Position numbers and translations under genes: made by a program. DNA of 64,000 nucleotides from Mycolicibacterium sp. P9-22. Its GTDB lineage: Bacteria > Actinomycetota > Actinomycetes > Mycobacteriales > Mycobacteriaceae. Numbering within the stretch: the stretch's first letter is position 1; each line of letters starts with the position of its first letter. This document shows, piece by piece, positions 35,735 through 44,320 of the stretch. The notes beneath the pieces are model-generated. The model made no database searches. It was not told the DNA's origin and saw only the letters and a list, made by a program, of their open reading frames with translations. The DNA lies in the NCBI RefSeq assembly GCF_008329585.1, contig NZ_NPKP01000002.1, forward strand, positions 372,001 through 436,000, read 5' to 3'.

Positions 35735-36499
35735 GTGACCGTGGATTCGGACAGCCGCCAGCGCCAGATCGTCGAGTTCGCCCGCCATCGGGGGCGAGTC
35801 GAGGTACCCGCCCTGGCCGAGGAGCTTCAGGTCGCGACGGAGACCATCCGCCGCGACCTGAAGGTGCTGGCGGGCCGGCGTCTGCTCAAACGGGTGCACG
35901 GCGGGGCGGTGCCGCTGGAGACGGTGGCGTTCGAGTCCGGCGTCGAATACCGCAGTCAGGTCGACCTGGCGCAGAAACACCGGATCGCCGGGGCGGCGGT
36001 CGACGAGCTGCACGGCGCCGAGACGGTCTACCTCGACGAGGGTTTCACACCACGACTGATCGCCGAACTGCTCGCCGACCAGGACCTGACGGTGGTCACC
36101 GCATCGCTGCTGGCCGCCGAGGCGCTGGCGCACAGCAGCACCGTCACCGTCCTGCTGCTGGGCGGACGGATGCGCGGCAGAACCCTTGCCACGGTGGATG
36201 AATGGGCGCTGGAGCGGCTGCGCTCACTGGTGATCGACGTGGCATTCCTGGGCACCAACGGCATCGACCTGGAGCACGGGCTCACCACCCCCGACCCGGC
36301 GGTGGCGGCGGTGAAGCAGACCGCGGTGCGGGTGGCCAGCCGCCGGGTGCTGGTGGCCGCACACTCCAAGTTCGGGCAGACCAGTTTCTGTAGGTTCGCC
36401 GAGGTCTCCGATTTCCAGACCATCGTGACCGGCACCGAGTTCCCGGTCGCGCAGGCTCACCGCTATGAGGTGTTGGGACCCAACATCATTCGGTCCTGA
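35735..36499 (+). CDS. DeoR/GlpR-family transcriptional repressor
   Basis: A 254-residue sugar-metabolism regulator. The N-terminal DeoR helix-turn-helix reads RQIVEFARHRGRVEVPALAE, then VATETIRRDLKVLAGRRLL and KRVHGGAVP. The C-terminal sugar-phosphate sensor has VYLDEGFTPRLIAELL and VDVAFLGTNGIDLEHGL. Translation starts at GTG 35735, or at the in-frame GTG two codons later. It probably senses a polyol or sugar phosphate and controls both the PTS gene and the divergent dehydrogenase. Confidence 0.9.
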   Translation: MTVDSDSRQRQIVEFARHRGRVEVPALAEELQVATETIRRDLKVLAGRRLLKRVHGGAVPLETVAFESGVEYRSQVDLAQKHRIAGAAVDELHGAETVYLDEGFTPRLIAELLADQDLTVVTASLLAAEALAHSSTVTVLLLGGRMRGRTLATVDEWALERLRSLVIDVAFLGTNGIDLEHGLTTPDPAVAAVKQTAVRVASRRVLVAAHSKFGQTSFCRFAEVSDFQTIVTGTEFPVAQAHRYEVLGPNIIRS

Positions 36500-36506
36500 A
36501 TGCCCG

Positions 36507-36785
36507 TCAGAAGGGCGGCGGGTCGGCTGCGATGTCGGCACGATTGAGCGCACGTTCGTGCGCTATTCGGTAGGCGAGGTTCTGTGCCCGGGTGCGGCGT
36601 CGCCGGGGTGCCGCCAATTCTCGGTGAGCGCTCGCCGGCGGCACGATGATCGATCCCCATTCCCGTGTGGGAACCGCGAGCTGCGGGAAGAACAGCGCGC
36701 CGTCGGGCTTGGTCGTATACACCCGTCCACCGGGAGCAGTGATGATGATGGTGCCGTCGGGGTGTGACACGTCGAGTCGGACGTT
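36507..36785 (-). pseudogene. C-terminal remnant of a DUF222/13E12-type HNH endonuclease
   Basis: About 90 codons, ending at the stop 36507-36509, read HPDGTIIITAPGGRVYTT, KPDGALFFPQL, RRRRTRAQNLAYRIAHERAL and PPPF. This is the typical tail of the large mycobacterial DUF222/13E12 repeat family. No DUF222 or HNH core is present upstream. The frame continues only as a shadow of the MocR gene, whose stop lies at 36790. The full-length gene has therefore been lost, leaving a remnant. Members of this family are repeated across mycobacterial genomes and associated with genomic variability. Confidence 0.75.
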
Positions 36786-36789
36786 TGCG

Positions 36790-38214
36790 TCAGGACCCCC
36801 GCAGCGTGTGCCCGATGATCGCGGCGGCCTCGGCCAGCCGATCCGGCGGATGCGCCGCATAGCCGATCACCAACCCCGACGGACCGGGAAGCTGCCGGTG
36901 CAGGGACAGTGGCTGGACAACCACGCCGGCCGCCCGCAGGTTCTCGACGATCTCTCCATCGTCGATTCCATTGTCGGCAAACGTGATCAGCACATGCAAG
37001 CCGGCCGCGATGCCCTGCACCTCGACACCGGTGAGTCGCGCAAGACCGTTCAGCAGTGCGTCGCGTCGGGCGCGGTGCCGAGCGCGCACCGTGCGGACGT
37101 GCCGGTCGTACTCACCACTCTCCAGCAGCCGGGCCAGCACCAGTTGCGGCAGAGTCGGGCTGCCCAGATCGCTGGCGTGTTTGGCGGCGACCAGATCCGC
37201 GCGGCGCTGCGGTGGCGCCACCAGCCAGCCCAGCCGCAACGCCGGGGCGAGGCTCTTGGATGTGCTTCCGGCATAGGCGATCCGGTCCGGCGCACCGGCG
37301 TGCAGCGCCGGCACCGGCGCTCGGTCGTAGCGGTATTCGGCGTCGTAATCGTCCTCGATGACCAAGGCGGCCCCCGCAGCCCACGCCAACAGCTCACGGC
37401 GCCGGGCGGGCGCCAGCACCACACCGGTCGGGAACTGATGGGCCGGTGTCAGGAATGCGGCGCGGGCCCCGCTCGCGGCCAGTGCGGCGATGACGAGCCC
37501 GTCCTCGTCCACCGGGACCGGGATCGGATTGAGCCCCCAGTAGGCGAGTTCGTCCACCACACCGCGTGATCCGGGATCCTCCACCGCGATGTCGATGACG
37601 CCTTCGCGACGCAACTGCTGAGCCAGCAGGGCGATCGCCTGCGCGACGCCGGACACCACGAGGATCTCGTCGGGCGTGACCCGCAGACCGCGGGTTCGGC
37701 CCAGCCAGGGCGCCAGCGCGGCGCGCAGCCGGGGGTGCCCTCGTGGGTCGCCGTAGCCCAGCTCCTCGGGAGGTGTCTCGGTCAGCACAGTGCGTTCGGC
37801 GCGCAGCCACATGCCGCGCGGAAAAGCCGACAGGTCGGGTACCCCGGGCGAAAGGTCGACCCCCTCGGCCGGGGCCAGCCGGGGACGCGGCAGCCGGGCC
37901 GGTTCGGGAGCGACCGGCATCCGGTGCGGCGGTGCGGCCGGGGCGGGTGCGTCGAGCACGATGGTGCCGCCACCACTGCGGCCGGAAATCAACCCCTCAT
38001 CCATCAGGCGGCGGTAGACCTCGACGACGACACCGCGCGAGACGCCCAGATCGGCGGCCAGTGTGCGGGTGGCAGGCAACCGGGCGCCCGCGGTCAGTCG
38101 TCCATCGCCGATGGCGCCGCGCAGTGCGCCCACCAGCCAGTCGGTGATCCCGCGTGACGGCACGCCCACCGGGTCCAGTTGCAGGAAATCTGCGCCCAAC
38201 CCGATTTGGTCCAC
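36790..38214 (-). CDS. MocR-family (GntR-aminotransferase) regulator
   Basis: A 474-residue MocR-type regulator. The N-terminal GntR winged helix has DWLVGALRGAIGDGRL, LAADLGVSRGVVVEVYRRLM and GLISGRSGGGTIV. The C-terminal fold-type I aminotransferase domain covers about residues 110-474, with AYAGSTSKSLAPALRLGWLV holding the PLP lysine. MocR proteins often control vitamin B6, GABA or taurine genes and sometimes transporters. GTG at 38214 has AGAAGG upstream. It is divergent, 57 bp away, from an EamA-type exporter, which is a common regulator/target pairing. Confidence 0.88.
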   Translation of the reverse strand: MDQIGLGADFLQLDPVGVPSRGITDWLVGALRGAIGDGRLTAGARLPATRTLAADLGVSRGVVVEVYRRLMDEGLISGRSGGGTIVLDAPAPAAPPHRMPVAPEPARLPRPRLAPAEGVDLSPGVPDLSAFPRGMWLRAERTVLTETPPEELGYGDPRGHPRLRAALAPWLGRTRGLRVTPDEILVVSGVAQAIALLAQQLRREGVIDIAVEDPGSRGVVDELAYWGLNPIPVPVDEDGLVIAALAASGARAAFLTPAHQFPTGVVLAPARRRELLAWAAGAALVIEDDYDAEYRYDRAPVPALHAGAPDRIAYAGSTSKSLAPALRLGWLVAPPQRRADLVAAKHASDLGSPTLPQLVLARLLESGEYDRHVRTVRARHRARRDALLNGLARLTGVEVQGIAAGLHVLITFADNGIDDGEIVENLRAAGVVVQPLSLHRQLPGPSGLVIGYAAHPPDRLAEAAAIIGHTLRGS

Positions 38215-38271
38215 TGGATATCGCCTTCTTTGGTGCTGTTGACAGGACCATCTTCGGGCCACGATGGCCAC

Positions 38272-39243
38272 ATGTCCAGTACCGATCGCGCCACCGTCGC
38301 CGGGGCCGCCGGCATGACCTTCGTGGGCGGCAGCGTCGCCGTGTCCGGTCTGCTCGCCGATGCCCCGCTGCACACCGCACAGGCACTTCGTTACGGCCTG
38401 GCCTGCGCGCTGCTGCTCGGGTGGGCCCGCCTGAGCCGGCGCACCCTGCATCGCCCGCGGGGCCTGGAATGGCTCTGGCTGGCCGGCGTCACGCTCAGTG
38501 GTCTGGTGGTCTTCAACCTCGCCCTGGTGTACGGGTCCCGGCACGCCGAACCGGCGGTGCTGGCCGTCGCCGTGGCCTGCGTACCCGTCGCCCTAGCGGC
38601 CCTCGGACCGTATCTGGAAGCCAGGCGGCCGAGTGCGAAGGTGCTCGCGGCGGCGGTCGTGGTGAGCGCCGGCGCCATTGCCGTGGTGGGTCTCGGGCGC
38701 GCGGACGTCGTGGGCCTGCTCTGGGCGCTGACCGTCTTCGTGTGCGAGGTGGGTTTCACCCTGCTGGCGCTGCCGGTGTTGGGCCGACACGGGCCGGTCG
38801 GGGTGTCGGTGCACAGCACCTGGATGGCCGCGGCGATGTTCACAGCCCTCGCCGCCGGCACCGAAGGTATCTGGGCCATCACCCGATTCGACATCGCCGA
38901 CCTGGCGGCCATCGGCTACCTCGCGCTCGGTGTCACCGCGGTGGCCTTCATCCTGTGGTACTCGTGCGTGAGCGCACTGGGCAGCGGGCGGGCGGGCCTG
39001 CTGACCGGGATCGCACCGGTCGCCGCCGCGCTGATCGGCATACCGTTGACCGGCGCGATTCCCGGCCCCGCGGTGTGGGGCGGGATCGCGCTGATCGCGT
39101 GCGGACTCGCGGCCGGGATGCGCGCCACAACCGCGAGTCCGCAGGCGATCAGATCTTGCTCGGCACCGGAACCTGATCCACCGACACCAGATCCCCGGGG
39201 CGCGGCCGCGACGGCGCCGTCCGGCCATGCGTGGCGTAGATGA
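38272..39243 (+). CDS. EamA/DMT-superfamily transporter
   Basis: A 323-residue membrane protein with about ten hydrophobic segments and the two EamA repeats: LRYGLACALLLGWARLSRR in the first half, and STWMAAAMFTALAAGTEGIW, then YLALGVTAVAFILWYSC in the second. These transporters export metabolites such as amino acids. It is divergent from a MocR regulator, which probably controls it. The C-terminal 32 codons (39149-39243) overlap the end of the FNT gene on the other strand; the low-complexity Pro/Ala tail there is probably dispensable. Confidence 0.85.
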   Translation: MSSTDRATVAGAAGMTFVGGSVAVSGLLADAPLHTAQALRYGLACALLLGWARLSRRTLHRPRGLEWLWLAGVTLSGLVVFNLALVYGSRHAEPAVLAVAVACVPVALAALGPYLEARRPSAKVLAAAVVVSAGAIAVVGLGRADVVGLLWALTVFVCEVGFTLLALPVLGRHGPVGVSVHSTWMAAAMFTALAAGTEGIWAITRFDIADLAAIGYLALGVTAVAFILWYSCVSALGSGRAGLLTGIAPVAAALIGIPLTGAIPGPAVWGGIALIACGLAAGMRATTASPQAIRSCSAPEPDPPTPDPRGAAATAPSGHAWRR

Positions 39244-40006
39244 CCAACCCGACGAATGCCAACCCGCCCACCAGATTGCCCAGCACCGTGGGGATCTCGT
39301 TCCACACCAGGTAGTCGACGACGGTGAACTCGCCGCCGAGCAGCAGTCCCGACGGGAACAGGAACATGTTCACGATCGAGTGTTCGAAGCCGAGATAGAA
39401 GAACACCATGATCGGCATCCACATCGCGATCACCTTGCCGGGCAGGCTGTCGGACATCATCGCGCCGACCACGCCCATCGACACCATCCAGTTGCACATC
39501 ACTCCGCGCAGGAACAGTGTCAGCATCCCGGCGGCGCCATGCTCGGCATAGCCGACCGTCCGCCCCGCGCCGATATCCCCGATCGCCTTACCGACAGCGT
39601 CCGGTTCCACGCTGAACCCGTAGGTGAAATACACCGCCATGAAGACCGCGACGGTGAGTGCACCGAGCAGATTCCCGACGAACACCAGGCCCCAGTTGCG
39701 CAGCATCGGCTTGAGCGTCACACCCGGGCGCTTGTCCAGCCAGGCCAGCGGCACCAGGGTGAAAACCGCTGTCAGAAGGTCGAATCCGAGTAGGTGCAGC
39801 ATGCAGAAACCCACCGGGAAGAGCACCGCGCCCAGCAGCGGCTCACCCGTCCTGACCGATATCGTCACCGCGAACGCCGCGGCGAGCGCGAGGATGGCCC
39901 CGGCCATGAAGGACCGGATGAGCGTGTCGCGGGTGGACATGAAGACCTTGGACTCGCCGGCATCGATGATCCGGACGGCGAGTTCAGCGGGTTTGACATA
40001 CGACAT
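39149..40006 (-). CDS. formate/nitrite (FNT) family channel
   Basis: A 285-residue FNT protein with six predicted transmembrane segments. Family hallmarks include KPAELAVRIIDAGESK at the N-terminus, NLLGALTVAVFM (omega-loop region), NWMVSMGVVGAMMSDSLPGK, and FEHSIVNMFLFPSGLLLG with the central-pore His. FNT channels move formate, nitrite, hydrosulfide or lactate. ATG at 40006 has AAGGA upstream. It follows cynS by 23 bp on the same strand, so it may carry cyanate, or bicarbonate or formate, for the cyanase; that pairing is not an established function. Confidence 0.88.
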   Translation of the reverse strand: MSYVKPAELAVRIIDAGESKVFMSTRDTLIRSFMAGAILALAAAFAVTISVRTGEPLLGAVLFPVGFCMLHLLGFDLLTAVFTLVPLAWLDKRPGVTLKPMLRNWGLVFVGNLLGALTVAVFMAVYFTYGFSVEPDAVGKAIGDIGAGRTVGYAEHGAAGMLTLFLRGVMCNWMVSMGVVGAMMSDSLPGKVIAMWMPIMVFFYLGFEHSIVNMFLFPSGLLLGGEFTVVDYLVWNEIPTVLGNLVGGLAFVGLVIYATHGRTAPSRPRPGDLVSVDQVPVPSKI

Positions 40007-40029
40007 GGGCGGAGTCCTTTCGGCCGGAG

Positions 40030-40476
40030 TCACCACTGGTAGGGCAGGAATTTGCCGTCGATGGTCACGACGACGCGGTCTCCCCCGGGATCCGCGCGTC
40101 GCTCGAAGGAGACGTTGCAATTGATCGCGCTCATGATGCCGTCGCCGAACTCCTCATGGATCAGTGCCTTGAAGGCCGGGCCGTAGACATTGATGAGTTC
40201 CACGAACCGGTAGATCGTCGGGTCGGTCTGCAGCGCCGGATCGGCCGTCCGGTAGGGCTGGCGCTGCAGTGCGGCAACAGTTTCCGGGCTCAGGTCCAGC
40301 AGTTCGCCGGCCACGGAGGCTTCCCTGGCGGGCATCGGGTGGCTGCCCAGCAGCGCCGCCACCGTCCATACCAGCGGCCTGTCGATGTGCTCGGCCACCT
40401 GCTGCCAGCTGATACCGGTGTCGGAACGACGTTGTTCGATCTCGGCGATGACGGATGAGGCGGGGTCGTAGGCCAT
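40030..40476 (-). CDS. cynS: cyanate hydratase (cyanase)
   Basis: A 148-residue cyanase, which converts cyanate and bicarbonate to ammonia and CO2. The active-site segment is DPTIYRFVELINVYGPAFKA, with the catalytic Arg and Glu in YRFVE and the Ser in GDGIMSAINCNV. The family's C-terminal VVTIDGKFLPYQW is intact, and the N-terminal helical domain has ISWQQVAEHIDRP. ATG at 40476 gives the standard length; the open frame to 40548 is longer than the family. It is the first gene of the cynS-FNT pair, with a PAS-AraC regulator divergent. Confidence 0.95.
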   Translation of the reverse strand: MAYDPASSVIAEIEQRRSDTGISWQQVAEHIDRPLVWTVAALLGSHPMPAREASVAGELLDLSPETVAALQRQPYRTADPALQTDPTIYRFVELINVYGPAFKALIHEEFGDGIMSAINCNVSFERRADPGGDRVVVTIDGKFLPYQW

Positions 40477-40540
40477 GGGCGGTTTCCTTCCGGGCAGTGC
40501 GGTGCTGGGTGTGGCTCCATACCACCGTGCCGGCGGTGTC

Positions 40541-40553
40541 ATGCCCATGGCAT
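40541..40553. promoter_or_regulatory. palindrome upstream of cynS
   Basis: ATGCC-CAT-GGCAT is a perfect inverted repeat in the divergent spacer between cynS and the AraC-type gene. Its position fits an activator site, but the assignment is by location only. Confidence 0.4.
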
Positions 40554-40688
40554 AAGGCGCAGGGAATCCGGCAATTTGCGCAGCGCGGCGACACCCGGGC
40601 CGTCGTTTAACCGCGCCGTAACGAACGGAGAAACACCTCGAAACGCCTTGCGCCTAGCCTCGACTCATCATCGGCAGCCAGGGGCAGC

Positions 40689-41447
40689 ATGGTCGACCAG
40701 AGGAACCTCAGCGCGGCGTCGCTCGATGCCGGCACCCTGTCGGCGGCGATCGATATCGCGCCGACCCCGCTGTGGGTGATCGGCCCCGACGGCACGGTGG
40801 CGCTGGCGAACCAGGCAGCGTTGAGCATCCTCGGCTACCAGTCCGGCGATGACGTGATCGGGGCACCCAGCCATGACACCCTGCACGAGTGGCATCCCGA
40901 CGGTTCGCGGTACCCGTCGCATTGCTGCCCGATCCTCGATGGGTGCGGCTCACCCAGCGTGACGGCGCACGAATGGTTCATCACCCGGTCCGGGCAGCCC
41001 ATTCCGGTCACCTGGTCGGCGAAGCCGCTGGGCACCGACGGCACCCGACTGCTCGCGTTCGCCGATGCCACCGAACGGCTGGCGGCCCAACCGCACAACA
41101 ACAACCTGTCCACCGAAGCCGCGCCATCGCGCAGGGAATTACGGGCACGGCTACTCGGCCATGTCCGCACCCGATTCCGGGACCCGGAATTCACGGCGGC
41201 CCGGCTGGCCGCCGAGTTCCATCTCTCATTACGTTCCGTCCAGCAGGTGTTGGCGGAGGACGGTCGTTCGCCGGCGATGGAGATCCGCCGTCAGCGGCTG
41301 GAACTCGCGAGCACCCTGATCTCCCAAGGCTGTTCGGTGAGCGCTGCCGCACGCGGCAGCGGCTTCGCCGACCCTGGTACCTTCAACCGCGCCTTCCGCC
41401 GTCATTTCGGCGTCCCGCCTAGCGAATGGGCCAGACGGGCCGGCTGA
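40689..41447 (+). CDS. PAS-domain AraC-type transcriptional regulator
   Basis: A 252-residue regulator. The N-terminal PAS-like domain (about residues 15-130) contains IAPTPLWVIGPDGTVALAN and SGQPIPVTWSAKPLG. The C-terminal AraC helix-turn-helix covers about residues 150-250, with LAAEFHLSLRSVQQVLAEDG and ARGSGFADPGTFNRAFRRHF. A PAS sensor fused to AraC suggests detection of a small ligand or a redox signal. It is divergent from cynS-FNT and is its probable regulator. Its 3' end stops four bases before glmS ends on the other strand. Confidence 0.85.
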   Translation: MVDQRNLSAASLDAGTLSAAIDIAPTPLWVIGPDGTVALANQAALSILGYQSGDDVIGAPSHDTLHEWHPDGSRYPSHCCPILDGCGSPSVTAHEWFITRSGQPIPVTWSAKPLGTDGTRLLAFADATERLAAQPHNNNLSTEAAPSRRELRARLLGHVRTRFRDPEFTAARLAAEFHLSLRSVQQVLAEDGRSPAMEIRRQRLELASTLISQGCSVSAAARGSGFADPGTFNRAFRRHFGVPPSEWARRAG

Positions 41448-41451
41448 TCGG

Positions 41452-43320
41452 CTATTCGACGGTGACGGACTTGGCCAGGTTGCGGGGCTTGTCCACGTCG
41501 TAGCCGCGGGCCTGTGCCACCCCGGCGGCGAACACCTGCATGGGGATCGTCGACAGCAGCGGCTGGAAAAGCGTTGACACCGCAGGTATCTCGATGAGGT
41601 GATCCGCAAACGGCGCCACCGTGTCATCGCCCTCCTCGGCAATCACGATGGTGATCGCGCCGCGGGCCTGGATTTCGCGGATGTTGCTCAGCAGCTTGGC
41701 ATGCAGGGTGGCCGCGCTCTTGGGCGAGGGCATCACCACGATGACCGGCAGGTCATCCTCGATCAGCGCGATCGGGCCGTGCTTGAGCTCGCCGGCGGCG
41801 AACCCCTCGGCGTGCATATAGGCCAGTTCCTTGAGTTTGAGTGCCCCCTCCAGGGCCACCGGGTATCCGACATGGCGGCCCAGGAACAGCACTGCGGAGG
41901 CCTGCGAGAATCGCTGCGCCAGCGCCGTCACCGGCTCCATGCAGGTCAGCACGCGTGCCACCTGATCGGCCATGGCCTCCAGGTCGTGGTACTCGCGGGC
42001 CACCTCGTCGGCGTATTTGGTGCCGCGGGCCTGCGCGAGGGCCAGCCCGACCAGGTAGTTCGCGGTCAGCTGCGCCAGGAACGTCTTGGTCGACGCCACA
42101 CCGATCTCCGGACCGGCGCGAGTGTAGAGCACCGCATCCGCCTCGCGCGGGATCTGGCTGCCGTTGGTGTTGCAGATGGCCAGTACCTTGGCCTTCTGAT
42201 CCTTGGCATGCCGCACGGCCTCCAGGGTGTCGGCGGTCTCGCCGGACTGCGAGATCGCGATCACCAGGGTGCTGCGGTCCAGAACCGGGTCGCGGTACCG
42301 GAATTCGCTGGCGAGTTCCACCTCGACGGGCAGCCGCGTCCAGTGCTCGATCGCATACTTGGCCAGCAGGCCGGAGTGGTAAGCGGTGCCGCAGGCGACG
42401 ATGAAGACCTTGTCGACCTCACGCAGTTCCTGGTCGGAGAGCCGCTGCTCGTCGAGCACGATCCGGCCGTCGACGAAATGACCCAGCAGGGTGTCGGCTA
42501 CGGCCGCGGGTTGCTCGGCGATCTCCTTGAGCATGAAGTACTCGTAGCCACCCTTTTCGGCGGCCGACAGGTCCCAGTCGATATGAAACGGTCGAGCATT
42601 CGCGTCGTCACGGTCGCCGGCGAAGTTGTAGATCCGGTAGCCGTCGGCGGTGATGACCACAGCCTGGTCCTGCCCGAGTTCGACTGCTTCACGGGTGTAT
42701 TCGATGAACGCCGCGACATCGGAACCGATGAACATCTCGCCGTCACCGACGCCGACCACCAACGGGGTGGAGCGGCGGGCGGCGACAATGGTGCCGGGTT
42801 CGTCGGCGAAGGCGAAGACCAAGGTGAAATGGCCTTCCAACCGTCGCAGTACCGAGAGCACCGAGGCGACGAAGTCTCCTGCGCTGTCCCCGGTGCGGTA
42901 AGCCTGGGCGACCAGGTGCACGGCGACCTCGGAGTCGGTGTCGCTGGCGAACTCGACCCCGGCGGTCTCCAGTTCGGCGCGCAGGATCGCGAAGTTCTCG
43001 ATGATGCCGTTGTGCACGACCGCGAACTTGCCGCTGGCGTCGCGGTGCGGGTGCGCATTGCGGTCGGTAGGACGCCCGTGGGTGGCCCACCGGGTGTGCC
43101 CCATTCCGGTCGTCCCGCCGAGGTCACCCGCATCGGTGGCCTGGAGGGCTTCTTCCAGATTGGTCAGTCGGCCCGCCCGCCGCTGCACGGTGAGTCCACC
43201 GGCGCCGTCGAGAAGCGCGACCCCCGACGAGTCGTAGCCGCGGTACTCCATCCGCCGCAGCGCATCGACGACGACCTCGCAGGCAGGGCGCTGCCCGACA
43301 TAGCCGACGATTCCACACAT
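41452..43320 (-). CDS. glmS: glutamine-fructose-6-phosphate aminotransferase
   Basis: A 622-residue enzyme, the first step of UDP-GlcNAc synthesis. The N-terminal class II glutaminase starts at Cys2 (CGIVGYVGQRPACEVV). The C-terminal isomerase has two SIS subdomains, with SQSGETADTLEAVRHAK and the closing DKPRNLAKSVTVE. It is the Rv3436c counterpart. glmM lies about 8 kb farther along, so two early steps of the amino-sugar pathway are encoded here. No glmS ribozyme-like leader was recognised. Confidence 0.97.
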   Translation of the reverse strand: MCGIVGYVGQRPACEVVVDALRRMEYRGYDSSGVALLDGAGGLTVQRRAGRLTNLEEALQATDAGDLGGTTGMGHTRWATHGRPTDRNAHPHRDASGKFAVVHNGIIENFAILRAELETAGVEFASDTDSEVAVHLVAQAYRTGDSAGDFVASVLSVLRRLEGHFTLVFAFADEPGTIVAARRSTPLVVGVGDGEMFIGSDVAAFIEYTREAVELGQDQAVVITADGYRIYNFAGDRDDANARPFHIDWDLSAAEKGGYEYFMLKEIAEQPAAVADTLLGHFVDGRIVLDEQRLSDQELREVDKVFIVACGTAYHSGLLAKYAIEHWTRLPVEVELASEFRYRDPVLDRSTLVIAISQSGETADTLEAVRHAKDQKAKVLAICNTNGSQIPREADAVLYTRAGPEIGVASTKTFLAQLTANYLVGLALAQARGTKYADEVAREYHDLEAMADQVARVLTCMEPVTALAQRFSQASAVLFLGRHVGYPVALEGALKLKELAYMHAEGFAAGELKHGPIALIEDDLPVIVVMPSPKSAATLHAKLLSNIREIQARGAITIVIAEEGDDTVAPFADHLIEIPAVSTLFQPLLSTIPMQVFAAGVAQARGYDVDKPRNLAKSVTVE

Positions 43321-43430
43321 AGGGACCCAGGGTAGTGCAGCAGCCGTCCCACCCCCGCCTCGCTCGGCGGCGGGGTGCTCATCACCACAGTCGGCGACTC
43401 CGGCCTGTGGGCGTCGACTAGGGTCTATCC

Positions 43431-44273
43431 GTGGCCAAGACGAAGAAACTCTTCGCTGCTCTGACCCGGCGCGGACCGCACCGCGTCCTGCGCGGAGACC
43501 TCGCTTTCGCCGGTCAGCCCGGCGTCGTCTACACCCCCGAGTCCGGCCTGAGCCTGGCCGGCGTGGCGTTCGGCCATGATTGGCTGGCCGCCGCGGACCG
43601 TTATGCGGGCACTCTCGAGCACCTGGCGTCCTGGGGCATCGTCGCGGCAGCGCCCGATACGGAACGCTCGCTGGCCCCGTCTGCGCTGAACCTCGCCGTC
43701 GACCTGGGCACCACCTTGGACATCATCGCCGGGGTGCGGCTGGGACCGGGAAAGATCAGCGTGCACCCCGCCAAGCTGGGTGTCGTCGGTCACGGCTTCG
43801 GCGGATCGGCCGCCGTGTTCACCGCCGCCGGCCTGGGATCACGTCTGCGCGCCGCCGCGGCGCTGTTCCCCGCGGTCACCAGCCCACCCGCCGAACAGCC
43901 GGCCGCCGCGCTGACGCTGCCGGGCCTGATCCTGCGCGCACCCGCCGACAGCACGGCCCTCAAATCCAATGCCGACGCGCTGGCGCACGCCTGGCCCGGG
44001 GCGATTCTGCGCACCGTGGCCAAGGCCGAGGCCGGCGGTCTCATCGAGGGACGCCGGCTCGCCAAGGCGGTCGGCCTGCCCGGCGCCGACAAGGGCACCC
44101 AGAAGGTCACCCGCGCGCTGCTCACCGGCTACCTCCTGCACGTGCTGACCGGCGACAAGGAGTACCGCGATTTCGCCGACCCGGAGGTGGTGCTGCCCAA
44201 GACGGTCGCACCCGATCCCGAGGCCCCGCAGCCATCGCTGGAGGACAAGGTCGTCGCGCTGCTGAAGGGCTGA
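43431..44273 (+). CDS. alpha/beta hydrolase, dienelactone-hydrolase-like (Rv3438 type)
   Basis: A 280-residue alpha/beta hydrolase conserved in mycobacteria beside glmS. The elbow is LGVVGHGFGGSAAVF, in which the nucleophile position (GHGFGG) is glycine or phenylalanine and not serine, so classical serine hydrolysis is doubtful. ILRAPADSTALKSNADAL resembles the acid region. Translation starts at GTG 43431. A TAGGGT -10-like box at 43419-43424 places the transcription start at the start codon, so the mRNA is probably leaderless. The function is unknown. Confidence 0.8.
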   Translation: MAKTKKLFAALTRRGPHRVLRGDLAFAGQPGVVYTPESGLSLAGVAFGHDWLAAADRYAGTLEHLASWGIVAAAPDTERSLAPSALNLAVDLGTTLDIIAGVRLGPGKISVHPAKLGVVGHGFGGSAAVFTAAGLGSRLRAAAALFPAVTSPPAEQPAAALTLPGLILRAPADSTALKSNADALAHAWPGAILRTVAKAEAGGLIEGRRLAKAVGLPGADKGTQKVTRALLTGYLLHVLTGDKEYRDFADPEVVLPKTVAPDPEAPQPSLEDKVVALLKG

Positions 44274-44292
44274 GGCCCCGAGCGGACGACCA

Positions 44293-44314
44293 ACCAACCG
44301 GTTGGTGATATAAC
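44293..44314 (+). promoter_or_regulatory. palindromic operator and leaderless promoter of the F420-type oxidoreductase
   Basis: ACCAACCGGTTGGT (44293-44306) is a perfect 14-bp palindrome. It abuts TATAAC (44309-44314), a good -10 box that places the transcription start on the A of the ATG at 44321. A TetR-like repressor bound there would block the promoter. No such regulator gene is adjacent. Confidence 0.65.
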
Positions 44315-44320
44315 TCTTCC

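Noticed and set aside
39149..39243. Frameshift suspected at the overlapping ends of the EamA and FNT genes
   Set aside because: Both frames stay open to their stops. The EamA tail is only low-complexity sequence, so a simple loss of an earlier stop explains the overlap.
43321..43430. glmS ribozyme or riboswitch upstream of glmS
   Set aside because: The leader is only about 110 bp and shared with a divergent gene; no ribozyme-like core was seen, and the element is typical of Bacilli.
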